Shown here piece by piece: positions 1 to 6,235 of a DNA stretch of 10,719 nt (the first letter of the stretch is position 1; every line of letters begins with the position of its first letter). Origin of the DNA: Candidatus Bipolaricaulota bacterium. Lineage in GTDB: Bacteria; Bipolaricaulota; Bipolaricaulia; Bipolaricaulales; Bipolaricaulaceae. The notes beneath the pieces were generated by a model, which was given only the letters and a program-made list of their open reading frames with translations, did no database searches and was not told the DNA's origin. The position numbers were made by a program, and so were the translations under genes. Where the stretch lies: positions 1 to 10,719 of the forward strand of contig JAJOKL010000035.1 in the NCBI GenBank assembly GCA_021129895.1. The letters run 5' to 3'.

Positions 1-683
1 GCCCCAGCGGCGAGGTCACCGGAGTGGCCCTGATCCTGGTGGGGCCGGACGGCCAGAACATGATCGGCTACGCGCCCGGGGCCAACGGCCGGGTGGATGA
101 GGAGTACGCCCAGCGCATCCTGCCCTGGCTGCGAGAGGTGGACATGCTGCTCCTGCAGCTCGAAGTGCCGCTTCCACCCCTGGCCCTGATCCTGCGCCGG
201 TTGCCCCCTGAGCGGCCGCTGGTTGTGCTTGACCCGGCCCCGGCCCGGGATCTCTCCTCCCTGCCGCTGGGGCGGGTGGACTACCTCACCCCCAATCGGG
301 AGGAGCTGGGGGTGCTCACTGGGGGGAGGGCCTTGGACCAGGGGGAGCTGGTGCGTGCTGGGCAGGAGCTGCTCTCTACCGGGGTGCGCAATCTGGTGAT
401 AAAGGCTGATCGGGACGGGGCGTACCTGGCCGAGTCCGGGGGCGTCACCCGCTTCCCCGCCTACCGGGTGCAGGCGGTGGACACCACCGCCGCCGGAGAC
501 GCGTTCAACGCCGCCCTGGCGGTGTCGCTCGCCGAGGGCAAGGGCCCTTACGAGGCCATCGGGTTCGCCAACGCCGCCGCCGCCCTCACTGTGACCCGCA
601 AGGGCGCTGCTTCCTCCCTGCCCACCAAGGCCGAGGTCCAGGACTTCCTGCGCCACCCCTATCGGTATCCGGCCAGGGCCTGA
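1..683 (+). CDS. rbsK: Ribokinase, C-terminal part (5' end outside window)
   Basis: Ribokinase phosphorylates D-ribose with ATP to ribose-5-phosphate, in the cytoplasm. The reading frame is already open at base 3 and reads PSGEVTGVALILVGPDGQN, a typical internal ribokinase stretch, so the GTG at 24 is an internal valine and not the start. About 226 residues are present against roughly 300 in the family, so the N-terminal ~80 residues lie before the window. Visible family features are APGAN (78-92), LDPAPAR, the LTPNREEL segment and the PfkB signature DTTAAGDAF with the catalytic Asp at 498-500. The C-terminal ALTVTRKGAASSLP closely resembles E. coli RbsK. The stop is TGA at 681-683. A PfkB sugar kinase of another specificity is possible, but the similarity in my memory of RbsK is strong through the whole segment. 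No transporter or repressor of ribose is in view. The next gene begins 54 bases later with its own promoter-like box. Confidence 0.9.
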   Translation, partial: PSGEVTGVALILVGPDGQNMIGYAPGANGRVDEEYAQRILPWLREVDMLLLQLEVPLPPLALILRRLPPERPLVVLDPAPARDLSSLPLGRVDYLTPNREELGVLTGGRALDQGELVRAGQELLSTGVRNLVIKADRDGAYLAESGGVTRFPAYRVQAVDTTAAGDAFNAALAVSLAEGKGPYEAIGFANAAAALTVTRKGAASSLPTKAEVQDFLRHPYRYPARA

Positions 684-702
684 GGGGAACACTTCTGGCC
701 GG
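669..702. repeat. 8-bp inverted repeat across the rbsK stop
   Basis: CCGGCCAG (669-676) and CTGGCCGG (695-702) are perfect reverse complements separated by 18 bases. The transcript could form a stem-loop around the rbsK stop codon, but no T-run follows, so it is not a classic intrinsic terminator. The right arm lies where the -35 region of the hutI TATAAT box would be, so it could also be an operator. In such GC-rich DNA an 8-bp match may be chance. Confidence 0.35.
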
Positions 703-722
703 GGACACTGGCCCGAACCGCC

Positions 723-737
723 TATAATCCTGGGGTT
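723..737 (+). promoter_or_regulatory. Candidate -10 box for hutI, leaderless spacing
   Basis: A perfect TATAAT lies at 723-728, with 9 bases between it and the ATG at 738. Transcription would be expected to start about 7 bases past the box, within a few bases of the start codon, giving a leaderless or nearly leaderless mRNA. There is no Shine-Dalgarno sequence before the ATG, which fits this. No good -35 hexamer is visible 16-18 bases upstream. The box is striking because the surrounding DNA is so GC-rich. Confidence 0.6.
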
Positions 738-1955
738 ATGGACCTTCTCATTCACGGGATCGGGAAGCTGGTCACCCCTTTGGGAGGAGGGCCGGCCGCC
801 GGCCCAGCCCAGGGACGGCTCCGGGTGCTGGAGGACGCCTACGTGCTCATCCAAGGTGGGAGGATCGCGGCGGTGGGCCAGGGCCCCCCTCCCCCGTTCC
901 CCGGCCCGGGGCTGGATGCCAAAGGACGCCTGGTCACCCCAGGGCTGGTGGACCCCCATACCCATGCGGTGTTCGCCGGGACCCGGGTGCAGGAGTTCCT
1001 GGCCCGGGCCCGGGGGGAGCGGTACACCGGAGGGGGGATCCTCACCACGGTGGCGGCGGTGCGGGCGGCCTCAGAGGACGAGCTGGTGGCCCTGGCCCGG
1101 CCACGCCTCCTGCGCATGCTGCAGGAGGGGATAACCACGGTGGAGATCAAGTCCGGCTACGGGCTCACCCCGGAGGACGAGCTGAAGATGCTGCGGGCGA
1201 TCCGGCGGCTGGGGGAGGAATTGCCCCTCACCGTCGTGCCCACCTTCCTGGGCGCCCACGCCTTCCCGGCAGGGCTTTCCCGAGAGGAGTACCTGAAAGA
1301 GATCTTGGAGGAGATGATCCCCCAGGTGGCCGAGGCGGGGTTGGCCAGGTTCTGCGATGTGTTCTGCGACCGGGGCTTTTACACGGTGGAGGAGGCCCGC
1401 CGGGTGTTGGAAGTCGGAAAGGAACACGGGCTTTTGCCCAAGCTGCACGCCGACGAGCTCGCCGGTGTGGGGGCGGCGGAGCTCGCCGGGGAGCTTTCCG
1501 CGATCTCCGCGGATCACCTGCTCCACGTATCCCAGGAGGGCATCGAGGCCTTAGCTCGCGCCGGCACGGTGGCGGTGCTCCTCCCCGGCACCGCGTTCGT
1601 CCTCGCCGAGCCCTATCCCCCAGCGAGGAGGCTGATCGAGGCCGGGGTGCCGGTGGCGTTGGGCACGGACTTCAATCCCGGCTCCTGCCCCATCTCCTCC
1701 CTGCCCCTGGTCATGTCGCTGGCGGTATTGCGGCTGGGGCTGTCCCCGGAGGAGGCGCTGTGCGCCGCCACCTTGAACGCGGCCGCGGCAGTGGGGCTGG
1801 CGGGGGAGCTGGGCACCCTGGAGCCGGGGAAGCTGGCGGACCTTGTGATCTGGGACGCCACGGAGCTGGGGGAGCTCCCCTACTTCATCGGGCATCGCCT
1901 GGCGTTGGCTGTGATAAAAGCAGGGGAGATCGTATGGCGGAGCTCCGGCTTCTAG
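738..1955 (+). CDS. hutI: Imidazolonepropionase
   Basis: Imidazolonepropionase hydrolyses 4-imidazolone-5-propanoate to N-formimino-L-glutamate, the third step of histidine breakdown. It is a cytoplasmic amidohydrolase-superfamily enzyme with one bound metal. The 405 residues match the family's usual ~400-420. Metal and substrate motifs are in order: HTH in DPHTHAVFAG (72-81), EIKSGYGL (136-143), FLGAHAFP (170-177), KLHADE with His237, SADH with His260 and GTDFNPG with Asp311. The C-terminal LEPGKLADLVIWD (361-373) is the usual return strand of the composite beta domain. ATG 738 is chosen because it follows a TATAAT box at leaderless distance and gives the expected N-terminal length. The other hut genes (hutH, hutU, formiminoglutamate hydrolase) are not in this window, so whether histidine degradation is complete cannot be judged. 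The gene's end overlaps ispE by 22 nt. Confidence 0.95.
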   Translation: MDLLIHGIGKLVTPLGGGPAAGPAQGRLRVLEDAYVLIQGGRIAAVGQGPPPPFPGPGLDAKGRLVTPGLVDPHTHAVFAGTRVQEFLARARGERYTGGGILTTVAAVRAASEDELVALARPRLLRMLQEGITTVEIKSGYGLTPEDELKMLRAIRRLGEELPLTVVPTFLGAHAFPAGLSREEYLKEILEEMIPQVAEAGLARFCDVFCDRGFYTVEEARRVLEVGKEHGLLPKLHADELAGVGAAELAGELSAISADHLLHVSQEGIEALARAGTVAVLLPGTAFVLAEPYPPARRLIEAGVPVALGTDFNPGSCPISSLPLVMSLAVLRLGLSPEEALCAATLNAAAAVGLAGELGTLEPGKLADLVIWDATELGELPYFIGHRLALAVIKAGEIVWRSSGF

Positions 1956-2767
1956 CCTACGCCAAGCTGAACCTGTCCCTGCGAGTGGTGGGGCGGAGGG
2001 AGGACGGTTACCACCTGCTCCAGACCCTGATGTGCGCCGTGGATTTTTTCGACGAGCTTTCCCTCGCCGAGGCGGAGGGGATCTCGATCTCCACCGAGGG
2101 CCTGGCCATCCCCCTGGGGGAGAACCTGGCCTGGCGGGCGGCCCAGCTCCTGGCCCGGCATACAGGTGTCCATAAGGGGGTCCACATCCGGCTGGTGAAG
2201 AGGATCCCGGCCGGGGCGGGCCTGGGCGGGGGGAGCTCGGACGCGGCCGCGGTCCTGGCTGGGCTCAACCGGCTTTGGAACTTGGGGCTTTCCACAGGGG
2301 AGCTCCAAGAGCTCGGGCTCAAGCTCGGCGCGGACGTGCCGTTCTTCCTCGGGGAAAGCCCGGCCTGGGCGGAGGGGATCGGGGAGCGGCTTTCCCCGGC
2401 TCAGGTGGCCCTCCCCGGGGCGTTCCTCATCCTGGTGCCCCCCTTCCCCTGCCCCACCCCGGAGGTGTACCAGCTGTTCGACCAGCTTCGGCTCCCCTCT
2501 TCCTGTCCTGTTCGTCCTACCGCCGGACTTCGGTTCGAGAACGACCTGTGGCCGGCGGCCCTGCGGCTGCGGCCCCAGCTTGGGGAGCTGTGGCGGGTCC
2601 TGGAGGGGCTGGGCGGCCTGGGGGTGGGGATGAGCGGGGCCGGTTCCGCCCTGTTTTCCGCGTTCCCAGGCCCGGCGGAGGCGCGGGCGGCGGCGGAGCG
2701 GCTTTCGGTCCCGGGGACGGTGTTCGTTGCGCGTCCGGTCGGGCGGGGATACAAGTTCCTGGGATGA
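1934..2767 (+). CDS. ispE: 4-diphosphocytidyl-2-C-methyl-D-erythritol kinase
   Basis: IspE phosphorylates the 2-hydroxyl of CDP-methylerythritol with ATP, the fourth step of the MEP pathway to isopentenyl diphosphate. The protein has 277 residues (family ~280-290) and is a GHMP kinase. The N-terminal AYAKLNLSL carries Lys11. The ATP-binding glycine loop PAGAGLGGGSSDAA is at 92-105, GADVPFFL with catalytic Asp134 at 132-139, and the third GHMP motif MSGAGSALF at 233-241. ATG 1934 is chosen because the family's conserved AKLNL begins a few residues in and AGGGGAG (1922-1928) precedes it at good ribosome-binding distance. Longer versions of the frame that start inside hutI are not homologous to IspE. 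The start lies inside hutI (22-nt overlap), and the stop shares ATGA with the cmk start, so translation is probably coupled both ways. Its presence implies that the organism makes isoprenoids by the MEP route. Confidence 0.95.
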   Translation: MAELRLLAYAKLNLSLRVVGRREDGYHLLQTLMCAVDFFDELSLAEAEGISISTEGLAIPLGENLAWRAAQLLARHTGVHKGVHIRLVKRIPAGAGLGGGSSDAAAVLAGLNRLWNLGLSTGELQELGLKLGADVPFFLGESPAWAEGIGERLSPAQVALPGAFLILVPPFPCPTPEVYQLFDQLRLPSSCPVRPTAGLRFENDLWPAALRLRPQLGELWRVLEGLGGLGVGMSGAGSALFSAFPGPAEARAAAERLSVPGTVFVARPVGRGYKFLG

Positions 2768-3381
2768 AGATCGCCATCGACGGGCCGGCCGCCGCGGGGA
2801 AGACCACCCTGGCCAGGAGGCTGGCCCAGGAGCTTGGGTACTTGTTCGTCCCCACTGGGGCCATGTACCGGGCGGCGGCCCTGGCGAAGAAACGTGGCCT
2901 GGCACCGGACCGGGCCAGGATCGAGGTGCGGGAGGGGGGGCGGATCCTCCTGGAGGGGGAGGATGTGACCGACCTCCTAGGGAGCCCGGACCTGGACGAG
3001 CTCTCCTCCCAGGTGGCGGTGGATAGCGCCGTCCGTCGGCATCTGGTGGCGCTGCAGCGGAAGATCGCCGCCGGCCGGCAGGTGGTGATGGAGGGCCGGG
3101 ACATCGGGACCGTGGTGCTCCCAGACGCGGAGCTGAAGCTCTTCTTGTGGGCGGAGCCCGAGGAACGGGCCAAAAGGAGGGTGGCCGAGCGGGGTGGGGA
3201 CTTCCAGGAACACCTGGAAGCCATTTTGAAGCGGGACCAACGGGATTCCACCCGAGAGGATTCCCCCTTGCGCCCAGCTGCGGACGCGATCATCCTGGAC
3301 ACCACCCGGCTGTCTCCGGATCAGGTGTTGGCCCAGGCCCTGCGGTTGGTGGAGGAGCGCCGTGCGCAGCTGGCTCGCTGA
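2764..3381 (+). CDS. cmk: Cytidylate kinase
   Basis: Cytidylate kinase transfers phosphate from ATP to CMP or dCMP and recycles CMP released by RNA turnover and phospholipid synthesis. The sequence starts MKIAIDGPAAAGKTT with the P-loop at 7-15. It continues with TGAMYRA (31-37), the conserved EGRDIGTVVLPDA (110-122) and RDQRDSTREDSPL (157-169), which holds the Arg and Asp residues of the lid and CMP site, and ends ILDTT (177-181). At 205 residues it is a little shorter than the ~220-227 of E. coli and Bacillus. The substitution of Ala for the first Gly in GPAGAGK-type loops is mild. The start ATG overlaps the ispE stop in ATGA. The order cmk, plsC, then an S1 gene is a common arrangement in Firmicutes and deep-branching bacteria and supports the assignment. 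Confidence 0.95.
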   Translation: MKIAIDGPAAAGKTTLARRLAQELGYLFVPTGAMYRAAALAKKRGLAPDRARIEVREGGRILLEGEDVTDLLGSPDLDELSSQVAVDSAVRRHLVALQRKIAAGRQVVMEGRDIGTVVLPDAELKLFLWAEPEERAKRRVAERGGDFQEHLEAILKRDQRDSTREDSPLRPAADAIILDTTRLSPDQVLAQALRLVEERRAQLAR

Positions 3382-3988
3382 TCGGCTCCGGGATCTCGTG
3401 TACGCCCTGCTTGTGATCATCGCCACCCCGGTCATTTGGGCGTTGTTCCGACTGCGGGTCCGGGGGCGGAGGAACCTGCGGGGGGCGGGGATCCTGGTGG
3501 CCCGCCACCGCTCCTACTGGGACATCCCGGTGCTGTGCATCGCCGCTGGGCCGGTTCATCGCATCGGTTTTTTGGCCCGGCGAGGGCTCCTCAAGAACCC
3601 CCTGTTCGCCCCCCTGGTATGGGGGTTTGCCACGGTGATCGACCGGGATGCCTTCAGCCTGCGTGACTTCCGCAAGGCCCTCCGGGCGGCCAAGCGAACC
3701 CGACTTATCGGCATCTTCCCGGAGGGCACCACCCGCCCCGGGGCCAAGCCCAAGCCTGGGGCCATCCGGTTCGCCGAGCTCCTCGGTCGGCCCCTGATCC
3801 CGGCCAACCTGGTGCCCCAGGGGCCTTATCCCCCCCGGCCCCCACTCGGCTTCCCCAAGATAGAGGTCCGGTTCGGAACCCCGTTCTCGGTTGAGGAGCT
3901 CTCCCAGGGGCTCCCCACCGGGCTCCCCAAGGCGGAACGCTATCGACTCATGGCGGAGCGCCTCATGGAGCGTATCGACTCCGTGTAG
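3362..3988 (+). CDS. plsC: 1-acyl-sn-glycerol-3-phosphate acyltransferase (PlsC family)
   Basis: This family adds the second acyl chain to lysophosphatidic acid, giving phosphatidic acid at the inner face of the membrane. The protein has 208 residues. A hydrophobic helix at about 12-29 (LVYALLVIIATPVIWALF) should anchor it. The HX4D catalytic motif is HRSYWD (His49, Asp54), and the substrate-binding motifs FPEGTTR (119-125) and IPAN (146-149) follow. The residue before the catalytic His is Arg, where Asn is usual (NHX4D), which is slightly odd. GTG 3362 is chosen because GGAGGAG ends about 5 bases before it and because it leaves room for the membrane helix. The gene overlaps cmk by 20 nt. In many genomes ispH lies between plsC and the S1 gene; it is absent here. 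The exact acyl donor and the lysophospholipid specificity cannot be told from sequence alone. Confidence 0.9.
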   Translation: MRSWLADRLRDLVYALLVIIATPVIWALFRLRVRGRRNLRGAGILVARHRSYWDIPVLCIAAGPVHRIGFLARRGLLKNPLFAPLVWGFATVIDRDAFSLRDFRKALRAAKRTRLIGIFPEGTTRPGAKPKPGAIRFAELLGRPLIPANLVPQGPYPPRPPLGFPKIEVRFGTPFSVEELSQGLPTGLPKAERYRLMAERLMERIDSV

Positions 3989-4112
3989 GGTTTGCCCCTT
4001 CGGAGGCGGGTCCCGCCGATGCCGAGCCCCCCTTTCCTCCCCTGATTGGAGGAGAGGAACAGTTTTTCCCCGGGCTTCCCAGCGGCTGGGCTTGGCCTCC
4101 CGGCCCGGCGGT

Positions 4113-4141
4113 TTGAGGCTTTCTCGCAGGGGGGATAAGAT
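4113..4141 (+). promoter_or_regulatory. Candidate rpsA promoter
   Basis: TTGAGG (4113-4118) and TAAGAT (4136-4141) are separated by 17 bases and each matches 4 of 6 bases of the sigma-70 consensus. Transcription would start near 4148, leaving a leader of about 80-100 nt before rpsA. The stretch between plsC and this promoter (3989-4112) holds only weak hairpins: a 6-bp TCCTCC/GGAGGA stem near 4036-4054 with a T5 run about 9 bases later, and CCCAG/CTGGG near 4078-4090. I call none of these a terminator. Confidence 0.45.
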
Positions 4142-4153
4142 CGGACCAGTTTA

Positions 4154-4205
4154 CCCGCAAGGGGTTCGCGGACATCTAAACAAAGAGGAGCGGGCCCGCA
4201 AGGGG
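4154..4205 (+). repeat. 11-nt direct repeat in the rpsA leader
   Basis: CCCGCAAGGGG occurs at 4154-4164 and again at 4195-4205, and a shorter ACAAGGGG follows at 4213-4220. All lie in the presumed untranslated leader between the candidate promoter and the rpsA start. They could be protein or RNA-structure sites for control of S1 synthesis. They could also act as decoy or standby ribosome sites, since GGGG is purine-rich. The function is not shown by sequence. Confidence 0.4.
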
Positions 4206-4247
4206 AAATCCAACAAGGGGTGGTTCAAAGTGGTGGATCGGATCCGG

Positions 4248-5900
4248 ATGGAGGACGCGCTCGACGCCAGCGACGTCCGCTTGTTCAGCCGCGGGGACAC
4301 GGTCACCGGCACGGTGGTGGAGGAGACCGAGGGCGAGTACTTGGTGGACATCGGCTACAAATCCGAGGCCCTCCTCCCCAAGGGGGAGCTCTCCCCGCTG
4401 CACGACCGGGCGGAGCCAGGGGAAGAGATCGAGGTCATCGTCACCTATATCGATGAGGAAAACGGCACCGTTTTCGTGTCCGAGCGGCAGGCGTTCTTCG
4501 CCAAGAAGTATGCGGAGCTGGAGAAGGCGTATCGGTCGGGCGCGCCCGTGGTGGGCAAGGTGGTGGAGGAGGTGAAGGGGGCAGGATACCAGGTCAGCCT
4601 CGGTGGCATCCGGGCGTTCTTGCCCGGCTCTCACCTGGGAAAGGGAGTCTCCACCAAGATCGAGCGCCTGAAAGAAAAAGAGCTTGAGTTCAAGATCATC
4701 GAGTTTTCCCGCCGGGATCGGAACATCGTCGTCTCCCGCCGCGAGTACCTCAAGGACCTGGAGGAACAGCGGAAGCGGGAGCTATTTGCCTCCCTCACCC
4801 CGGGCAAGGTCCTGGAGGGGAAGATAAAGAGCGTGGTGGACTTCGGCATCTTCGTGGACGTGGGCGGCTACGATGGCCTGGTTCACCGCACCGAGATCTG
4901 CTGGAAGGACATCCCGGTCCCCCCCCAGGACAAGTACAAGCCCGGGCAGACGGTGCGGGTGATGGTGTTGGAGGCCGATCCCAAGGAGGAGCGCATTTCC
5001 CTGTCCATCAAGCGCCTCCGGCCCGATCCCTGGATCGGGATCGCCGATCGCTATCCCCCCGGCACCCGCGTCACCGGCAAGGTGGTGTCGGTGACCGACT
5101 TCGGCGCCTTCGTGGAGCTGGAGGAGGACGTGGAGGGGTTGGTGCACGTGTCCGAGCTCTCCTGGGGCTTCCCCAAGCACCCCAAGGAGATCGTGCAGGA
5201 GGGGGACGAGGTGGAAGTGGTGGTGCTGGGGGTGGACGAGAAGAAGAAGCGCATCTCCCTGTCCTTGCGCCGCGCCCAACCCGACCCCTGGGAGGACGTG
5301 GAACACCGCTACCCCCGCGGCGCCCTGGTGGAGGGCAAGGTCACCAAGATCACCGAGTTCGGCGCCTTCGTGGAGCTGGAGGAGGGCGTGGAGGGGTTGA
5401 TCCACGTGTCCGAGCTCTCCTGGCAGCGCATCTCCCATCCCAAGGAGCTGATCGAGGAAGGGCAGACCGTGCGGGCCATGGTGATCAAGGTGGACCAGGA
5501 GCAGCGCCGCATCAGCCTGTCCTTGAAGGCTCTGGAGCAGGACCCCTGGGACCAGTTCCTGGAACAGTACTCGGTGGGCTCGGTGGTCTCCGGCCCGGTG
5601 ACCCAGATCAAGGAGTTCGGGGCGTTCGTGCGCATCACCCCGGCGGTGGAGGGGTTGATCCACGTATCGGAGATCTCCGAGGAGCGCATCGGCAGCCCCT
5701 CGGAGGTGCTGCGGCTGGGCCAAGAGGTGACCGCCAAGATCATCGGCATCAACGAGGCCAAAAGGCAGGTGCGCCTGTCCATCCGCAAGCTGAACGAGGA
5801 AGCGGAGGAGCGGGACCGGGAACGGTTCATGACCCAGGGCCCGGAACGGGAGACGATCACCCTCAGGGAACACCTGAAGGGGCTTTCCCAAGAAGGCTAA
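4248..5900 (+). CDS. rpsA: 30S ribosomal protein S1, six S1 domains
   Basis: S1 binds mRNA on the small ribosomal subunit and helps unfold it for initiation. The 550 residues carry six OB-fold S1 repeats at about 16-81, 98-165, 186-256, 272-342, 358-427 and 444-514, as in E. coli S1 (557 residues). Repeats 3-6 keep the RNA-binding pattern FG.FV....EGL.H.SE. Repeats 1 and 2 are diverged, as expected for the ribosome-docking half. The frame is open far upstream to 3891, but that part overlaps plsC and is not S1-like. ATG 4248 gives a natural N-terminus ahead of the first repeat. GTG 4230, with AAGGGG 9 bases upstream, is a real alternative. With poor Shine-Dalgarno sequences and leaderless genes around, a full-length S1 is informative for initiation in this organism. 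The stop overlaps that of the convergent acpS. Confidence 0.93.
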   Translation: MEDALDASDVRLFSRGDTVTGTVVEETEGEYLVDIGYKSEALLPKGELSPLHDRAEPGEEIEVIVTYIDEENGTVFVSERQAFFAKKYAELEKAYRSGAPVVGKVVEEVKGAGYQVSLGGIRAFLPGSHLGKGVSTKIERLKEKELEFKIIEFSRRDRNIVVSRREYLKDLEEQRKRELFASLTPGKVLEGKIKSVVDFGIFVDVGGYDGLVHRTEICWKDIPVPPQDKYKPGQTVRVMVLEADPKEERISLSIKRLRPDPWIGIADRYPPGTRVTGKVVSVTDFGAFVELEEDVEGLVHVSELSWGFPKHPKEIVQEGDEVEVVVLGVDEKKKRISLSLRRAQPDPWEDVEHRYPRGALVEGKVTKITEFGAFVELEEGVEGLIHVSELSWQRISHPKELIEEGQTVRAMVIKVDQEQRRISLSLKALEQDPWDQFLEQYSVGSVVSGPVTQIKEFGAFVRITPAVEGLIHVSEISEERIGSPSEVLRLGQEVTAKIIGINEAKRQVRLSIRKLNEEAEERDRERFMTQGPERETITLREHLKGLSQEG

Positions 5901-6235
5901 TCCCCCTCCGGGATCACCACCACCGCCGCCGCTAGCCCGCCGGTGTGGGTCAGGGAGAGGGGATAGTTCCGTCCCTGCCAAGCGATATAGGGCCGGCCAT
6001 TTCGGATGATCACCTCCAGTTCCCGGAAGGGAACCGGCCGGCCCAAGGCCTTTATGAACGCTTCCTTGGCGGCGAACCTGGCGGCCAGGCGCTGCCAACA
6101 CAGGGGGGAGCGGGCGCGGAAGGCGTAGTGGAGTTCTCGCGAGGTGAAGAGTCTCCTCAGTGCCTTTTCTCCCCGGCGTTCACCCAGGGCCCGAACGCGT
6201 TCCACCTCCACTAAGTCGATTCCCACCTGGACCAT
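5897..6235 (-). CDS. acpS: Holo-[acyl-carrier-protein] synthase
   Basis: AcpS transfers 4'-phosphopantetheine from CoA to the conserved serine of acyl carrier protein, switching on fatty-acid synthesis. It acts as a small trimeric cytoplasmic enzyme. At 112 residues it is slightly shorter than the usual ~120-126. The start VGIDLVEVER (4-13) carries the Mg-binding Asp7, RFAAKEAFIKALG (53-65) carries Glu58, and SLTHT (94-98) precedes the C-terminal AAAVVV strand. Ser is more common than Thr at the third position of SLTHT. The start ATG (6233-6235) lies 25 nt inside the end of gmk, with no clear ribosome site, so it is probably translated by coupling to gmk. It is the last gene of the minus-strand unit. 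Its TAG (5897-5899 on the plus strand) overlaps the rpsA TAA, leaving no room for a terminator between the two genes. Confidence 0.93.
   Translation of the reverse strand: MVQVGIDLVEVERVRALGERRGEKALRRLFTSRELHYAFRARSPLCWQRLAARFAAKEAFIKALGRPVPFRELEVIIRNGRPYIAWQGRNYPLSLTHTGGLAAAVVVIPEGD

Noticed and set aside
24..26. GTG at 24 as the true start of the first gene
   Set aside because: Ribokinase-like sequence continues upstream in frame to the window edge, and the product would lack the N-terminal substrate-binding part.
1952..2905. A 317-codon minus-strand frame over ispE and cmk
   Set aside because: Both genes beneath it have complete family motifs on the plus strand. The antisense product is Pro/Gly/Arg-rich without a family.
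3989..4112. Intrinsic terminator after plsC
   Set aside because: The best hairpin has a 6-bp stem and the T5 run begins about 9 bases after it, too far for a typical terminator.
3891..4247. N-terminal extension of the S1 frame back to 3891
   Set aside because: It overlaps plsC by about 100 nt and its sequence is Arg/Ser/Pro-rich and not S1-like. The frame stays open because stops are rare at this GC content.
5031..5540. Repeats spaced about 260 bases, considered as a CRISPR or tandem array
   Set aside because: They are the coding repeats of S1 domains 4 and 5 with no spacer structure.
4782..6101. A 439-codon antisense frame under rpsA
   Set aside because: It mirrors the S1 repeats (repeated Leu/His/Gln-rich blocks), runs across the rpsA-acpS junction and has no recognisable family. 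It is a by-product of high GC and codon bias.
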